A stretch of DNA of 64,000 bases from JAWKTM01 sp041399085 (GCA_041399085.1 JAWKTM010000007.1:1-64000); one strand, 5' to 3'. Shown: positions 8,370 to 19,968, counted from the first letter of the stretch. Made by a program: numbers and translations. Notes: generated by a model from the sequence alone, not told the origin.

Positions 8370-9720
8370 GCCTTATGAATTCGGTCGCGGCCGTCCGTCA
8401 CGTGCCGAGTTGCGTTGCGGGTGTCGATGACCAGCCGAGAATGGCGAACGATGTAATCCCAATCGTAGGCCGAATGATCGGTGGCGATCAGCACGCAATC
8501 CTGCTCGGCCAACCATTCGGCCGAGAGCGGTTGGCTTTCCAGGTGCGGCACGTGATGATGGCGCATCGAAGGCAAGACCGGGATGTGCGGATCGTTGTAG
8601 CTCACGACCGCACCTCGCGCCAGCAGCATTTCGATCAACGTAAACGATGGACTCTCGCGTGGGTCGTCGATGTCCTTCTTGTAAGCGACGCCCAGCACGC
8701 CGACACGGCTGCCTCGCACCGGACGGCCCACGTCGTTCAACGCGTGCATCAAGCGGTCGATTACATACCGCGGCATCGACGTGTTCACTTCGCCCGCCAA
8801 TTCGATGAACCGCGTCGACATCTCGTGTTTACGAGCCAGCCAGCTCAAATAGAACGGATCGATCGGAAAGCAGTGGCCGCCCAAGCCGGGCCCTGGATAA
8901 AACGCTTGAAAACCGAACGGCTTAGTCTTCGCCGCGTCGATCACTTCCCACACGTCGATCCCCAGTCGCTCGAACAACTGCTTGAGCTCGTTCACGAGCG
9001 CGATGTTCACGCTGCGATATGTGTTCTCCAGAATCTTGCACGCCTCGGCCACTTCGCAATTGCTCACGCGCACCACTTCCACGACCGCTTGGCCGTACAG
9101 CGCTGCGGCTAGATCGCCGCTGGTCGCATCCATTCCGCCGACCACCTTGGGAATCGTGTTGGCCGTAAAACTCGGATTGCCGGGGTCTTCGCGCTCGGGG
9201 CTGTAGGCCAGAAAGAAGTCGGCGCCCACGTCGAGATTTCGTTCGGCCAAGATCGGCAGCACAACGTCTCGCGTCGTGCCGGGATAGGTGGTGCTCTCCA
9301 GTACGATCAACTGCCCCGGTCGCAGCGCCGCGGCGATATGCCGAGCGGTCGCTTCGACGAACGACAGGTCCGGATCGCGCGAATCGTTTAGCGGCGTCGG
9401 AACGCAAATCAACACCACGTCGGCTTCCGACAATCGCCGCATATCCGAGGTCGGAACGAACGAACCGCCTTGCACAAGCTGCTCGATCCATGACGAGGGA
9501 TGTGCCGGATGTAGCTTTGACCGGCAGTTAGTTTGGCGATCTTCGCGTCATCGACGTCGAATCCCATCGTCGCGAATCCGGCTTGCGAAAACGCCCGGAT
9601 CAACGGCAGCCCCACGTAGCCCAAGCCGATCACGCCCACGCGACACGACTTGTCGCGAATCGCCGTCGCCAGTTGTTCCGCATGGGGTTGCGAAGGGCCG
9701 GTTTCCGATTGCGAGCTCAT
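8366..9720 (-). CDS. Nucleotide-sugar dehydrogenase (UDP-GlcNAc/ManNAc 6-dehydrogenase type), frameshifted
   Basis: An NAD-dependent UDP-sugar 6-dehydrogenase making uronic acids for surface polysaccharide. The N-terminal Rossmann motif G-V-I-G-L-G-Y-V-G-L-P is in one frame (9720 to about 9500). The rest (VPTSDMRRL, the glycine-rich catalytic loop GPGLGGHCFPIDP with the active cysteine, and the C-terminal UDP-binding domain) is in another. Reading ATC-CCN-TCG-TCA-TGG-ATC across the break restores the family sequence SYIRHIPSSWIEQLVQGG, so one base is missing in the GGG run at 9497-9499 (plus strand). The SYIxHIP motif favours the WbpA-like branch over UDP-glucose dehydrogenase. I treat it as one gene. 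Confidence 0.86.
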
Positions 9721-9916
9721 AGCGGGGACTCGGTTGAAGCGAATGCGTGGGTGAGTGGAAGAGCGGCCAAGTGCGGCGGTTCCGCGCGTTGCAATCTGAC
9801 GAAGACAGCTCCGCTCGCGGGCGATACTATATTTTAGAAGTTCGCTTGCCGAGAGCCGCGACCGACGCGGTTGCGCCGGCGAGTGACGTTCGGCGACAAT
9901 TTCACAGGCTTTCCGC

Positions 9917-11071
9917 GTGACAGAAATCGAAACCGCGACCGACGAATGGCCCGGTCTGCAAACGATTGCGGACCGCGAGCAGTTGCTGCTGGCGCCCTAT
10001 GCCATGCACAGCGTCGATTCGCGCGGACGCCGTCACGCCGAACCGCCACACGCGTATCGCGGGCCCTTTCAACGCGACCGCGATCGCGTGGTTCACAGCG
10101 CGGCATATCGCCGGCTAAGCGGCAAGATGCAAGTCTTCACCGGCGACATGGGCGACTACCATCGCACGCGGCTGACGCACACGCAGGAAGTCGCTTCGAT
10201 CGCCCGCACGATGGCGAGGGCGCTGCGGCTGAACGAGGACTTGGTCGAAGCTTTGGCTTTGTTCCACGACATCGGCCACCCGCCGTTCGGCCACTGCGGC
10301 GAAGATGCGTTAAACGAATGCTTGGCGAACGCGGGCGGCTTCTCGCACAATCAATTCGCTTTGACGTTGGCCGAGGAGCTGGAGATTCGGTACCAACGTT
10401 TTCCAGGCTTAAACCTCAGCTTTGAAGTCTTGGAGGGCCAAGCGACGCGGGTTGATAAACGTGCCGGCCGGCAGTCGCCGCTGTTGGAAGTGCAGGTGGT
10501 CGACGCGGCCGATAGCATCACCTACGACGCCCACGACACGGACGATGCGGTCAAGCTAGGACTCGTGACGCTGGACGAATTGTGCGAGACGGCGATGATT
10601 CGGGAATCGGTCGAGCGAGTTCGCCGCAGTCACGCTGGATTGAGCAGCGAGATGATGCGCGTGGCCGTCGTGCATGATCTGATCGACCATCAGGTGAGCG
10701 ACGTGTTGCGACGTTGCGGAGCGTACTTGGCCGAGCAACCGCCGGAGTCGGCCGAGGACGCTCGCCGCCGCCCGTTTCGCATCGGACCGACCGCCGAGTT
10801 GAACGAAAAGAAACAGGCTCTCGAACGCCTGCTCTTTCAGCGCGTCTATCGTCATCCGCGTTTGACCAGCGTGCGGTCGGAGGCTCAGTCGCGGCTGCGT
10901 GCCATGTTCGACGCCTACTGCCAGCATCCCGAATGGTTGTCGAAGCGATTCGACGGCCGCGTCGAGCGAGTTGGCGTCGAGCGGGCCGTGGGTGAGTATT
11001 TGGCGGGAATGACCGATCGCTATTTTGAACAACAATTCCAGCGACGCTTGGCGGCAGGCCATGGGGGGTAG
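9917..11071 (+). CDS. dgt: dNTP triphosphohydrolase (dGTPase family)
   Basis: An HD-domain deoxynucleotide triphosphohydrolase (384 residues) that cleaves dNTPs to nucleoside and triphosphate. The N-terminal Y-R-G-P-F-Q-R-D-R-D-R-x-V-H-S-x-A-Y-R-R-L signature is present. The metal-binding residues are seen as T-H-T-Q-E-V, H-D-I-G-H-P-P-F-G-H and the later D-A-A-D-S-I-T-Y-D. The start is GTG at 9917; no better ATG keeps the N-terminus. It is divergent from the dehydrogenase gene. Substrate preference within the family cannot be read from sequence. Confidence 0.9.
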   Translation: MTEIETATDEWPGLQTIADREQLLLAPYAMHSVDSRGRRHAEPPHAYRGPFQRDRDRVVHSAAYRRLSGKMQVFTGDMGDYHRTRLTHTQEVASIARTMARALRLNEDLVEALALFHDIGHPPFGHCGEDALNECLANAGGFSHNQFALTLAEELEIRYQRFPGLNLSFEVLEGQATRVDKRAGRQSPLLEVQVVDAADSITYDAHDTDDAVKLGLVTLDELCETAMIRESVERVRRSHAGLSSEMMRVAVVHDLIDHQVSDVLRRCGAYLAEQPPESAEDARRRPFRIGPTAELNEKKQALERLLFQRVYRHPRLTSVRSEAQSRLRAMFDAYCQHPEWLSKRFDGRVERVGVERAVGEYLAGMTDRYFEQQFQRRLAAGHGG

Positions 11072-11197
11072 TGACACGCGCCCATCTCGGTAGAATATTG
11101 CCCGACATATCCGCTGTCTCGGCAACCGGAATGTCGCCAGCATACCCGCCTACTAGGCTCCCGCCTCTCATTCTTACCTGGACTTCCGGGAATCGTT

Positions 11198-12262
11198 ATG
11201 GCTCTTTGGATTCTACGTACCGCGTTCGTCATCATCGCGGCGGGAGTCGGCATTGGCCTGATCAATTCCGGAGCCTTGCAGGGAATGCACGGCTACTGGA
11301 CGTGGATTGCCTTTGTGCTGATCGTCACCGCCTCGATCGGCATTATCGCCGTCGATGTGCTGGTGCCTCGTAAGCGGATTGACACGATTTCCGCCGTCTA
11401 TTTCGGCATTATCGTCGGCTTGGTGCTCACCAACATGGTGATGGTGGCCATCGAACCCATGTTGCAAAACGCCGTGCCGTCCAAGGCCAGCCTGCAATTG
11501 GGATTGGCCGTGGCGCTGTGTTACATCTGTATTAGTCTGTTGCTGCAAACCAAGAATGATTTTCGCTTTGTGATTCCGTATGTGGAATTTTCGAAGGAGG
11601 TCAAAGGGCTGAAGCCATACATTCTGGATACCAGCGTTGTGATCGACGGCCGCATTGCGGACGTGGTTGAGACCAACGTGCTGGACAACCAGATTCTGAT
11701 GCCGCGGTTTGTGCTGTCCGAGCTGCAGGGCATCGCCGACAGCAGCGACAAGATGCGTCGCAGCCGCGGTCGACGCGGTTTGGATATCTTGAATCGGCTG
11801 CGCACTCACAATGCGATTGACTTCAAGATCTACGACCGCGACTTGCCGGAACTGGCAGGCCAGCCGGTAGACATGAAGCTGGTGTTGCTGGCCAAACATC
11901 TGGGCGGCAAAGTGGTGACGAACGATTACAACCTGAATAAAGTCGCTCGCTTGCACAACGTGCCGGTGATCAATCTGAACGACATCGCCAATGCGTTGAA
12001 GCCCGTGTTCTTGCCGGGCGAACAGTTGAATGTTCGCGTCGTCAAACCGGGCGAAGGCGTGATGCAAGGCGTCGGATATCTGGACGACGGGACGATGGTC
12101 GTCATCGAAGGCGGCCGCGACCACCTCCAGCAAAATGTGTTGGCTGCGGTGACGAGCGTGCTGCAAACGAGCGCCGGCCGGATGATTTTCGCCAAATACG
12201 AATCGACGTTGGACGGCGAGGACCGTTCTGACAGCCGCGAGCAACGTCCGAATCGTCGCTAG
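11198..12262 (+). CDS. PIN and TRAM domain membrane protein (YacL-like)
   Basis: A 354-residue protein with four predicted membrane segments in residues 1-115, a PIN nuclease domain (~145-275) with the acidic residues in I-L-D-T-S-V-V-I-D-G, S-E-L-Q and V-T-N-D-Y-N-L-N, and a C-terminal TRAM domain (~280-340) that probably binds RNA. Architecture and length match the YacL family, anchored RNase-like proteins of unknown cellular target. The ATG at 11198 starts the first membrane helix. It lies 126 bp downstream of dgt on the same strand. Confidence 0.88.
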   Translation: MALWILRTAFVIIAAGVGIGLINSGALQGMHGYWTWIAFVLIVTASIGIIAVDVLVPRKRIDTISAVYFGIIVGLVLTNMVMVAIEPMLQNAVPSKASLQLGLAVALCYICISLLLQTKNDFRFVIPYVEFSKEVKGLKPYILDTSVVIDGRIADVVETNVLDNQILMPRFVLSELQGIADSSDKMRRSRGRRGLDILNRLRTHNAIDFKIYDRDLPELAGQPVDMKLVLLAKHLGGKVVTNDYNLNKVARLHNVPVINLNDIANALKPVFLPGEQLNVRVVKPGEGVMQGVGYLDDGTMVVIEGGRDHLQQNVLAAVTSVLQTSAGRMIFAKYESTLDGEDRSDSREQRPNRR

Positions 12263-12458
12263 TGGGAGCCATCGATGGCCTTTAGGGAGCGTGTACCGCA
12301 ACAGGGTTGTCCTGCCTATATTCCACGCAAAGACTGCTTGCTTTCTCAGCAGACGGGGCTCGGTGATGGCGGGGCAGGTAATTCTGGGCGAGGCCGCTAA
12401 ACCATTGTATCCACTGGACTTAAAACCCACTGAGCATTATCTTCTTCGCGTCCGAACA

Positions 12459-12490
12459 TGGCACGATGCCAGCACGGCACGCTGGTTGCC
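12459..12490 (+). promoter_or_regulatory. Two adjacent sigma-54-like promoters upstream of glutamine synthetase
   Basis: Two matches to the -24/-12 element lie back to back. The first, TGGCACGATGCCAGCA (12459-12474), has GG at 12460-12461 and GC at 12472-12473. The second, CGGCACGCTGGTTGCC (12475-12490), has GG at 12476-12477 and GC at 12488-12489. Both keep the GG-N10-GC spacing, and the second also keeps TTGC. They are in the 366-bp gap before the glutamine synthetase start (12629); no other gene or clear element was seen in 12263-12628 apart from a small ACGGAG/CTCCGT hairpin at 12513-12531. Confidence 0.5.
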
Positions 12491-12628
12491 TAAGTGCGGC
12501 CGCAACTTGTTAACGGAGCCGGATGCTCCGTCTTCGCCCGCACGGATCTCGCGGGCAATCACCCTCTCGTATTGGTCGAAGCTTGTCCAGGCAGAGTCTT
12601 CGGTCCGCTCATTCAAAAGGAGAACTTC

Positions 12629-14890
12629 GTGAGCACAACTGTCTATCGGGAAGCCGTCTCGGGTCTCAATGGTTCGGCGGCGGCAACAGGCGGGTCTCGT
12701 GGGACAAGCGGCGGCGCTTCGGCACGAGCGGCGGCTATCTCGGCCGTCACGAATTGGCACCCCATCTCCCCGCCGTTGAACTTTGCGGAAACTCCGACCC
12801 AAGAGCTGTTCGGCTGTAACGTGTTTAGCCGTTCCGTGATGAAGGCCCGCTTACCTAAGCCGGTCTTCAAATCGGTCATGAAGACCATTCAGTCAGGCGA
12901 GAAGCTCGACCCCTCGGTCGCCGACATCGTGGCTTCGGCCATGAAGGACTGGGCGATTGAAAAGGGCGCCACGCACTACGCTCACGTGTTTTACCCGCTG
13001 ACTGGCGCCACGGCCGAGAAGCACGACAGCTTTCTCGCCCCGGACGGCGATGGCGGCGCGATCGCTGAATTTAGTGGCGCGCAGTTGATCCAGGGCGAAC
13101 CGGACGGTTCCAGCTTTCCGAGCGGCGGTATTCGCGCCACGTTCGAAGCTCGTGGATATACGATCTGGGACGTGACGAGCCCGGCCTATATCCTCGAAAA
13201 CCCGAACGGAACGACGCTGTGCATTCCCACGGCGTTTGTTTCTTGGACCGGCGAAGCGCTCGACAAGAAGACGCCGGTTCTGCGTTCGATGCAAGTGCTG
13301 AATCAACAGGCTCAGCGAATTTTGCGGTTGTTCGGCAAGTCGGACGGCGCATTTGTCTCGTCGACCGCCGGACCCGAACAGGAATACTTCCTGGTCGACC
13401 GTCACTTCTTCTTCGCTCGCCCCGACCTGCTCACCGCCGGTCGCACGCTGTTCGGCGCCAAGCCGCCGAAGGGCCAAGAGTTTGAAGATCATTATTTCGG
13501 AGCGATTCCGGAACGCGTTCTGGCGTTCATGTTGGAAGTGGAGCGCGAGCTGTTCAAGCTCGGAATTCCGGTCAAGACACGTCACAACGAAGTGGCGCCC
13601 GGCCAATATGAAATCGCGCCGGTCTTTGAATCGGCGAACATGGCGACCGACCATCAGCAGTTGATCATGATCACGCTGCGTCGCGTGGCCGAGAAATACG
13701 GCATGTCGTGCCTCACGCACGAAAAACCGTTCGCTGGCGTCAACGGTTCGGGCAAGCACGTGAACTGGTCGCTGGGTAGCTCCTCGCAAGGCAACTTGCT
13801 AGACCCAGGCGACACGCCGCACGAGAACGCTCAGTTCCTGGTCTTCTGTGCGGCCGTAATCCGGGCCGTATTCCAATACCAAGGTTTGCTCCGCGCCGTC
13901 GTTGCCTCGGCCTCGAACGACCACCGGTTGGGTGCCAACGAAGCTCCGCCGGCGATCATCTCGATCTTCCTCGGCGATCAGTTGACCGACGTGTTCGAGC
14001 AGATCAAGACCGGTGGCGCCAAGCAGTCGCTGTCCAAGGGGACGCTGACGGTTGGCGTCGACGTGCTGCCACCGTTGCCCAAGGACGCTGGCGATCGTAA
14101 CCGCACCAGCCCGTTTGCCTTCACCGGCAATCGGTTCGAGTTCCGAGCCGTTGGCGCGAATCAGTCGATCGCCGGTCCGTTGGTGGCGATGAACACGATC
14201 GTGGCCGAATCGCTGGACTTCTGTGCGTCGAAGCTGGAACAAGCGACCGGCGGCGACGACAGCAAGTTGCACGGCGCCGTGCAAAGCTTGCTGACCGAGA
14301 TCATCAACGAATGCGAAGCGGTGATCTTCAACGGTGACGGCTACTCGGAAGCTTGGCATGCCGAAGCCGCGAAGCGTGGTCTGCTGAATCTGAAGACGGC
14401 CGCCGACGCATTGCCGGCTTTGGGCGACGCGAAGGTCAACGAGCTGTTCAGCAAGTACGGTGTGCTCACCGAACGCGAATTGCAGAGCCGCTTGGACATC
14501 TATCTCGAGCAGTACATCAAGAGCATTCGGGTCGAAGCGAACCTGATGATCGAAATGTCCCGCACCATGATTTTCCCGGCGGCCGTTCGTTATCAAAACG
14601 AGTTGGCTTCGACTTGTGCCAACCTGAAGTTGGTCGGATACGAGTTCGATACGGACACGCTCGACAAGGTCACCAATTTGGTCAAAGGCTTGCAAGACAG
14701 CACGGCCACGTTGGACAAGGTGATGTCAGAGGCCCACGCGGAATCGGCCGAAGCCGAAGCTCGCTACTTCTGCGACTCGGTTTTGCCGGCGATGGGCAAG
14801 GTGCGTGAGTACGCCGACGAACTGGAAGGTTGGGTCGCCGACGACATTTGGCCGTTGCCGACCTACCAAGAAATGTTGTTCATCAAGTAA
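12629..14890 (+). CDS. glnA: Glutamine synthetase type III
   Basis: ATP-dependent ligation of ammonia to glutamate. At ~753 residues it is far longer than type I enzymes and fits the GSIII (GlnN) class. Diagnostic features are the N-terminal FGCNVFS block, the beta-Grasp segment, G-P-E-Q-E-Y-F-L-V-D, the P-G-Q-Y-E-I-A-P segment and the class signature H-E-K-P-F-A-G-V-N-G-S-G-K-H-V-N-W-S. The start is GTG at 12629, eight bases after an AAAAGGAGA ribosome-binding site; the frame is open upstream but not credible. Residues ~10-40 are Gly/Ala/Ser-rich. A terminator follows at 14945, so it is probably monocistronic and nitrogen-regulated through the sigma-54-like sites. Confidence 0.95.
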   Translation: MSTTVYREAVSGLNGSAAATGGSRGTSGGASARAAAISAVTNWHPISPPLNFAETPTQELFGCNVFSRSVMKARLPKPVFKSVMKTIQSGEKLDPSVADIVASAMKDWAIEKGATHYAHVFYPLTGATAEKHDSFLAPDGDGGAIAEFSGAQLIQGEPDGSSFPSGGIRATFEARGYTIWDVTSPAYILENPNGTTLCIPTAFVSWTGEALDKKTPVLRSMQVLNQQAQRILRLFGKSDGAFVSSTAGPEQEYFLVDRHFFFARPDLLTAGRTLFGAKPPKGQEFEDHYFGAIPERVLAFMLEVERELFKLGIPVKTRHNEVAPGQYEIAPVFESANMATDHQQLIMITLRRVAEKYGMSCLTHEKPFAGVNGSGKHVNWSLGSSSQGNLLDPGDTPHENAQFLVFCAAVIRAVFQYQGLLRAVVASASNDHRLGANEAPPAIISIFLGDQLTDVFEQIKTGGAKQSLSKGTLTVGVDVLPPLPKDAGDRNRTSPFAFTGNRFEFRAVGANQSIAGPLVAMNTIVAESLDFCASKLEQATGGDDSKLHGAVQSLLTEIINECEAVIFNGDGYSEAWHAEAAKRGLLNLKTAADALPALGDAKVNELFSKYGVLTERELQSRLDIYLEQYIKSIRVEANLMIEMSRTMIFPAAVRYQNELASTCANLKLVGYEFDTDTLDKVTNLVKGLQDSTATLDKVMSEAHAESAEAEARYFCDSVLPAMGKVREYADELEGWVADDIWPLPTYQEMLFIK

Positions 14891-14944
14891 GCGACTCGTA
14901 TTTCGTCGCTTGGATTGAGCAACACATCCATCGAATGTCATACG

Positions 14945-14976
14945 CGAAGGCCGCCGCAAAGCGGCCTTCGCCTTTT
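14945..14976 (+). terminator. Rho-independent terminator of glutamine synthetase
   Basis: A perfect 10-bp stem CGAAGGCCGC / GCGGCCTTCG with a CGCAAA loop, followed by CCTTTT. It lies 54 bp after the glnA stop. Confidence 0.85.
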
Positions 14977-15126
14977 GGAGTGCGGGGCCTTGTCCCCGCT
15001 TTTCTTTTCAATCCATTCACGCGCCGCCTCGCCTGCTCGGCATCATCCGCCGCTGGCTTCGCACGGTTCGGTCGAACTGGTAAGATCGGCCCTTTCACGC
15101 CACGCGTCCTCATCTCCGCCGCGATC

Positions 15127-16116
15127 GTGCCCGTGTTGGAAACCAGTCCGGAAACCGCTCCGCCGCCAGCTTCGTTGTTGGACTACTTGAGGCTGTTTCG
15201 CGCGCCGAATGTCTTCACGGCGATTGCCGATGTGCTGATGGGCTTTGCATTCGTGCAGCAAAGTTTCCAGCCTTACGGCCCGCTGTTGCTGCTGGTCGTC
15301 GCATCTTGCTTTCTTTACACGGCTGGCATGGTGCTGAATGATGTTTTCGATTTCGAGATCGATCTTGCCGAACGTCCTCAACGACCACTTCCGTCGGGCC
15401 GGATTGCGTTGGCGAAGGCTCGTGCGATTGGTTTCGGCATGTTGGCCAGCGGCGTGGCTTGTGCATGGGTGGCCGGATTCTTGCCCGAGGTTGATCGGTC
15501 GGTGGCTTGGCGCAGCGGAGTCGTCGCCACGCTGTTGGCTGGCGCGGTCCTGGCCTATGACGGATTTCTCAAACGAACGCCACTCGGACCGATTGGCATG
15601 GGCGCTTGTCGTTTTCTCAACGTGCTGCTCGGGATGAGTTTGGGCGGCGCGACGCTCGGTGGCGTGAGCCTCCTCGGCTACGGACCGCATCATCTCGCGG
15701 CCGCTGGCGGGATCGGCGTCTACATTGTTGGTGTCACGTGGTTTGCCCGCAACGAAGCGGCGGAAAGCAGCCGAGCGACGTTGTTGGTCAGCGTGGCCGT
15801 GATGTTGGCGGGGATCGGCTTATTGGCTTCGTTCTGTTGGTGGTGGCCGGAACCGCGGGCGTTCTATCTGGATCGCGATGGCGCCTGGTTGTTGCTAATC
15901 GGGCTGTTCACGCTACCGATTCTGCGGCGAACGCTGACCGCCGTTTTTAGTCCGACGCCGGCGAACGTGCAGGCGGCGGTCAAGCACTGTATCTTCTCGC
16001 TGATTTTTCTGGACGCGGCGGCCGCTTTGCAAGCCAGCCAACCGATATTTGCCGTCATCATTATCTTGCTATTGCTGCCGACGATGACGCTCGGCCGCTG
16101 GGTCTATTCCACCTGA
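15127..16116 (+). CDS. UbiA-family prenyltransferase (EboC-like)
   Basis: An integral membrane prenyltransferase of about 329 residues with eight or nine hydrophobic segments. The first Asp-rich motif is N-D-V-F-D-F-E-I-D followed by E-R-P-Q-R-P-L-P-S-G; the second region reads Y-D-G-F-L-K-R-T. This resembles EboC-type UbiA proteins rather than canonical 4-hydroxybenzoate transferases, but the acceptor cannot be deduced. No ATG fits, so GTG at 15127 (VPVLETSPETAPP) is used; GTG at 15133 is an alternative. The next gene starts 7 bp after the stop, suggesting an operon with the TIM-barrel and SDR genes. Confidence 0.8.
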   Translation: MPVLETSPETAPPPASLLDYLRLFRAPNVFTAIADVLMGFAFVQQSFQPYGPLLLLVVASCFLYTAGMVLNDVFDFEIDLAERPQRPLPSGRIALAKARAIGFGMLASGVACAWVAGFLPEVDRSVAWRSGVVATLLAGAVLAYDGFLKRTPLGPIGMGACRFLNVLLGMSLGGATLGGVSLLGYGPHHLAAAGGIGVYIVGVTWFARNEAAESSRATLLVSVAVMLAGIGLLASFCWWWPEPRAFYLDRDGAWLLLIGLFTLPILRRTLTAVFSPTPANVQAAVKHCIFSLIFLDAAAALQASQPIFAVIIILLLLPTMTLGRWVYST

Positions 16117-16123
16117 GCCGCGG

Positions 16124-16978
16124 ATGTTGCTGGGATATAACACGAACGGTCTCGCGCATCACAGCCCGCTCGATGCGATCGCGGTGCTGGCGGATATCGG
16201 CTACCGCAGCGTCGCGTTGACCATCGACCACTCGACATTGAACCCATTCAGTCCGCGTCAGGCATTCGAGCGACAACTGTGCGACATACGAACTTTGCTC
16301 GAATCGCACGGGATGCGCAGCGTCATCGAAACAGGTGCTCGCTTTCTGTTAGACCCGTGGGTCAAGCACGAGCCGACGTTGGTTTCTTCCACCGCGGATG
16401 ATCGGCGACGCCGAATCGACTTTCTCCGAGAGGCCATTGATATCGCGGCCGAACTCGGTGCCGACTGCGTCTCTTTTTGGTCGGGGATCGCCCGTGACGA
16501 TGCCAGCGAACAAGAACTGCTCGATCGGCTGGCGGCCGGTTTGCACGACGTGATTGCTTACGCCGATCAGCGCAAGATAACACTTGGCTTCGAGCCCGAA
16601 CCCGGAATGTTCATCGACACGATGGCTCATTTCGACCGGCTGCTTCAGTGGGTCGACGCCCCACATTTTCGTCTCACCTTGGATGTGGGACACCTTTATT
16701 GCCAAGGCGAAGTGCCCATCGCCGACTATATCCACCGCTGGGGCTCGCGGATTGTCAATGTGCATTTGGAAGATATGCGAGCCGGAGTTCACGAACATCT
16801 CATGTTTGGCGAAGGCGAGATGGATTTCCCGCCCATTCTGAAAGCCATTCGAGAGGTTGGGTATGAGGGAGGCGTCCATGTGGAACTGAGCCGACATAGC
16901 CACGACGGCCCCAACGCCGCCCGCCGTGCTTATGAGTTTCTTAGTCCCTACTTTAACGACACGGAGCGGGAGCAATGA
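16124..16978 (+). CDS. Sugar phosphate isomerase/epimerase-like TIM-barrel protein
   Basis: A 284-residue AP endonuclease 2 / xylose isomerase-like TIM barrel. Probable metal ligands are visible in G-F-E-P-E-P-G, L-D-V-G-H, N-V-H-L-E-D and V-E-L-S-R-H, the order normal for this fold. Such proteins isomerise or epimerise small sugars or related metabolites. It starts with ATG 7 bp after the UbiA gene and is followed 52 bp later by the SDR gene. Ebo clusters combine a UbiA protein with a TIM barrel of this fold, but EboE is usually longer and other ebo genes are absent here, so that link is tentative. Confidence 0.8.
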   Translation: MLLGYNTNGLAHHSPLDAIAVLADIGYRSVALTIDHSTLNPFSPRQAFERQLCDIRTLLESHGMRSVIETGARFLLDPWVKHEPTLVSSTADDRRRRIDFLREAIDIAAELGADCVSFWSGIARDDASEQELLDRLAAGLHDVIAYADQRKITLGFEPEPGMFIDTMAHFDRLLQWVDAPHFRLTLDVGHLYCQGEVPIADYIHRWGSRIVNVHLEDMRAGVHEHLMFGEGEMDFPPILKAIREVGYEGGVHVELSRHSHDGPNAARRAYEFLSPYFNDTEREQ

Positions 16979-17030
16979 GCGATGAAACATTGTGCCGTTC
17001 GGTTAACATTCGTATTCGGGAGTGTGTGAA

Positions 17031-17804
17031 ATGCTAAATTCGCTGTTTGATCTCACAGGTCGAGTCGCTCTCATTACCGGCGGCAGCAAGGGACTTGGCA
17101 AGGCGATTGCCCGCGGCTTCGCCGAAGCCGGCGCGAACGTGGTGATTGCCGCGCGTAGCGGCGACGAGCTCAACGCCGCGGCCGCTGAAATCGGCGAGGG
17201 ACTGTCCGTCGAAGTCGCCGCCAAGACGGTCGATATGAGCGATCGCCAGAGCGTGGCGGAATTGGCCAAGTGGTCGTTGGATCGGTTTGGACGCGTCGAC
17301 ATTTTGATCAACAACGCCGGCAGCAATCAGCCGCAGGCGTTGACGGATACCACGGACGAGAGCTGGGATTATATTTTGGAGTTGAACTTCACAAGCTGCA
17401 TGCAACTGGGCCGAGCTCTAGCGCCTCAAATGATCGAGCGAGGTTGGGGGCGCATAATCCACACTTCGTCCGTGATGGCGCTGGCATCCAATCCGGGACG
17501 CGGTCTTTATTCCGCGACCAAGGCAGCGCTGATTGGCATGACCCGAGCTCATGCGTTGGAATTGGGACCGCATGGCATCACAGTCAACTGCCTAGCCCCC
17601 GGCCCGATCGCGACCGACCTGCCGATGAGCATTCTGTCGCCCGAGCAGAAACAGAAATTCGCCGAGCGGACGGCGGTCAAGCGGTGGGGCGAGCCGGTTG
17701 ATTTGGTTGGCCCCGCGTTGCTGCTCGCCACGGAAGCTGGCCGCAACATCACCGGCACGGTGTTATTGGTCGACGGAGGCATGATCTGCCGCACGTTCGA
17801 TTAA
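17031..17804 (+). CDS. Short-chain dehydrogenase/reductase
   Basis: A classical SDR of 257 residues using NAD(P). It shows the cofactor motif T-G-G-S-K-G-L-G, N-N-A-G, the catalytic serine region H-T-S-S-V and the Y-S-A-T-K catalytic pair, and ends with V-D-G-G-M. The ATG at 17031 is preceded by GGGAG with nine-base spacing and preferred to the GTG nine bases upstream. It is probably the last gene of the UbiA/TIM-barrel/SDR transcript. Sequence resembles 3-ketoacyl-ACP reductase and gluconate dehydrogenase types; the substrate is unknown. Confidence 0.87.
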   Translation: MLNSLFDLTGRVALITGGSKGLGKAIARGFAEAGANVVIAARSGDELNAAAAEIGEGLSVEVAAKTVDMSDRQSVAELAKWSLDRFGRVDILINNAGSNQPQALTDTTDESWDYILELNFTSCMQLGRALAPQMIERGWGRIIHTSSVMALASNPGRGLYSATKAALIGMTRAHALELGPHGITVNCLAPGPIATDLPMSILSPEQKQKFAERTAVKRWGEPVDLVGPALLLATEAGRNITGTVLLVDGGMICRTFD

Positions 17805-18085
17805 AGCCCGATACGTTACCCGCTCGACTTCAACCGACGTCCCTCGGAACGGCGACGCGTTCGCTCGCCGAATGCCCGAAATGCCGGGGTCCGGCTGCGG
17901 TTGTCGCATGTTTTGGGCTTTGCTAGAGTTACGCAATTCGTTCCGGGGGATAGTGCGCACTCAACGCGAGTCGGTCTCTCGGAAAGGCGTCTTGGAACCT
18001 TTATTAGCCCCTGGTTACCGTCGGCTCGTGGCCTGGCCGATCCGTACCAACCTTCGCCGAACTGGGCCGGCGACTTGAGAGCATT

Positions 18086-19873
<1,788 letters not shown>

Positions 19874-19934
19874 GAGTAACCGCTATTCGTCGAGCCGCGA
19901 CATGCATCATGCGTGGCCTCACGGAAACAAACTT

Positions 19935-19968
19935 AAAAGGCGAGTCCCGCACGGGGCTCGCCTTTTTC
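19935..19968 (+). terminator. Rho-independent terminator of rpsA (possibly bidirectional)
   Basis: A stem AAAAGGCGAG-T-CCCG pairs with CGGG-G-CTCGCCTTTT around a CA loop, followed by a T-run. It is 61 bp after the rpsA stop. The A-run on the left gives a T-run on the other strand, so it could also stop transcripts from the convergent MMPL gene. Confidence 0.88.

Noticed and set aside
14893..15126. N-terminal extension of the UbiA protein
   Set aside because: The frame is open upstream of 15127 but the residues are Arg/Ser-rich, run through the glnA terminator hairpin, and lack membrane character.
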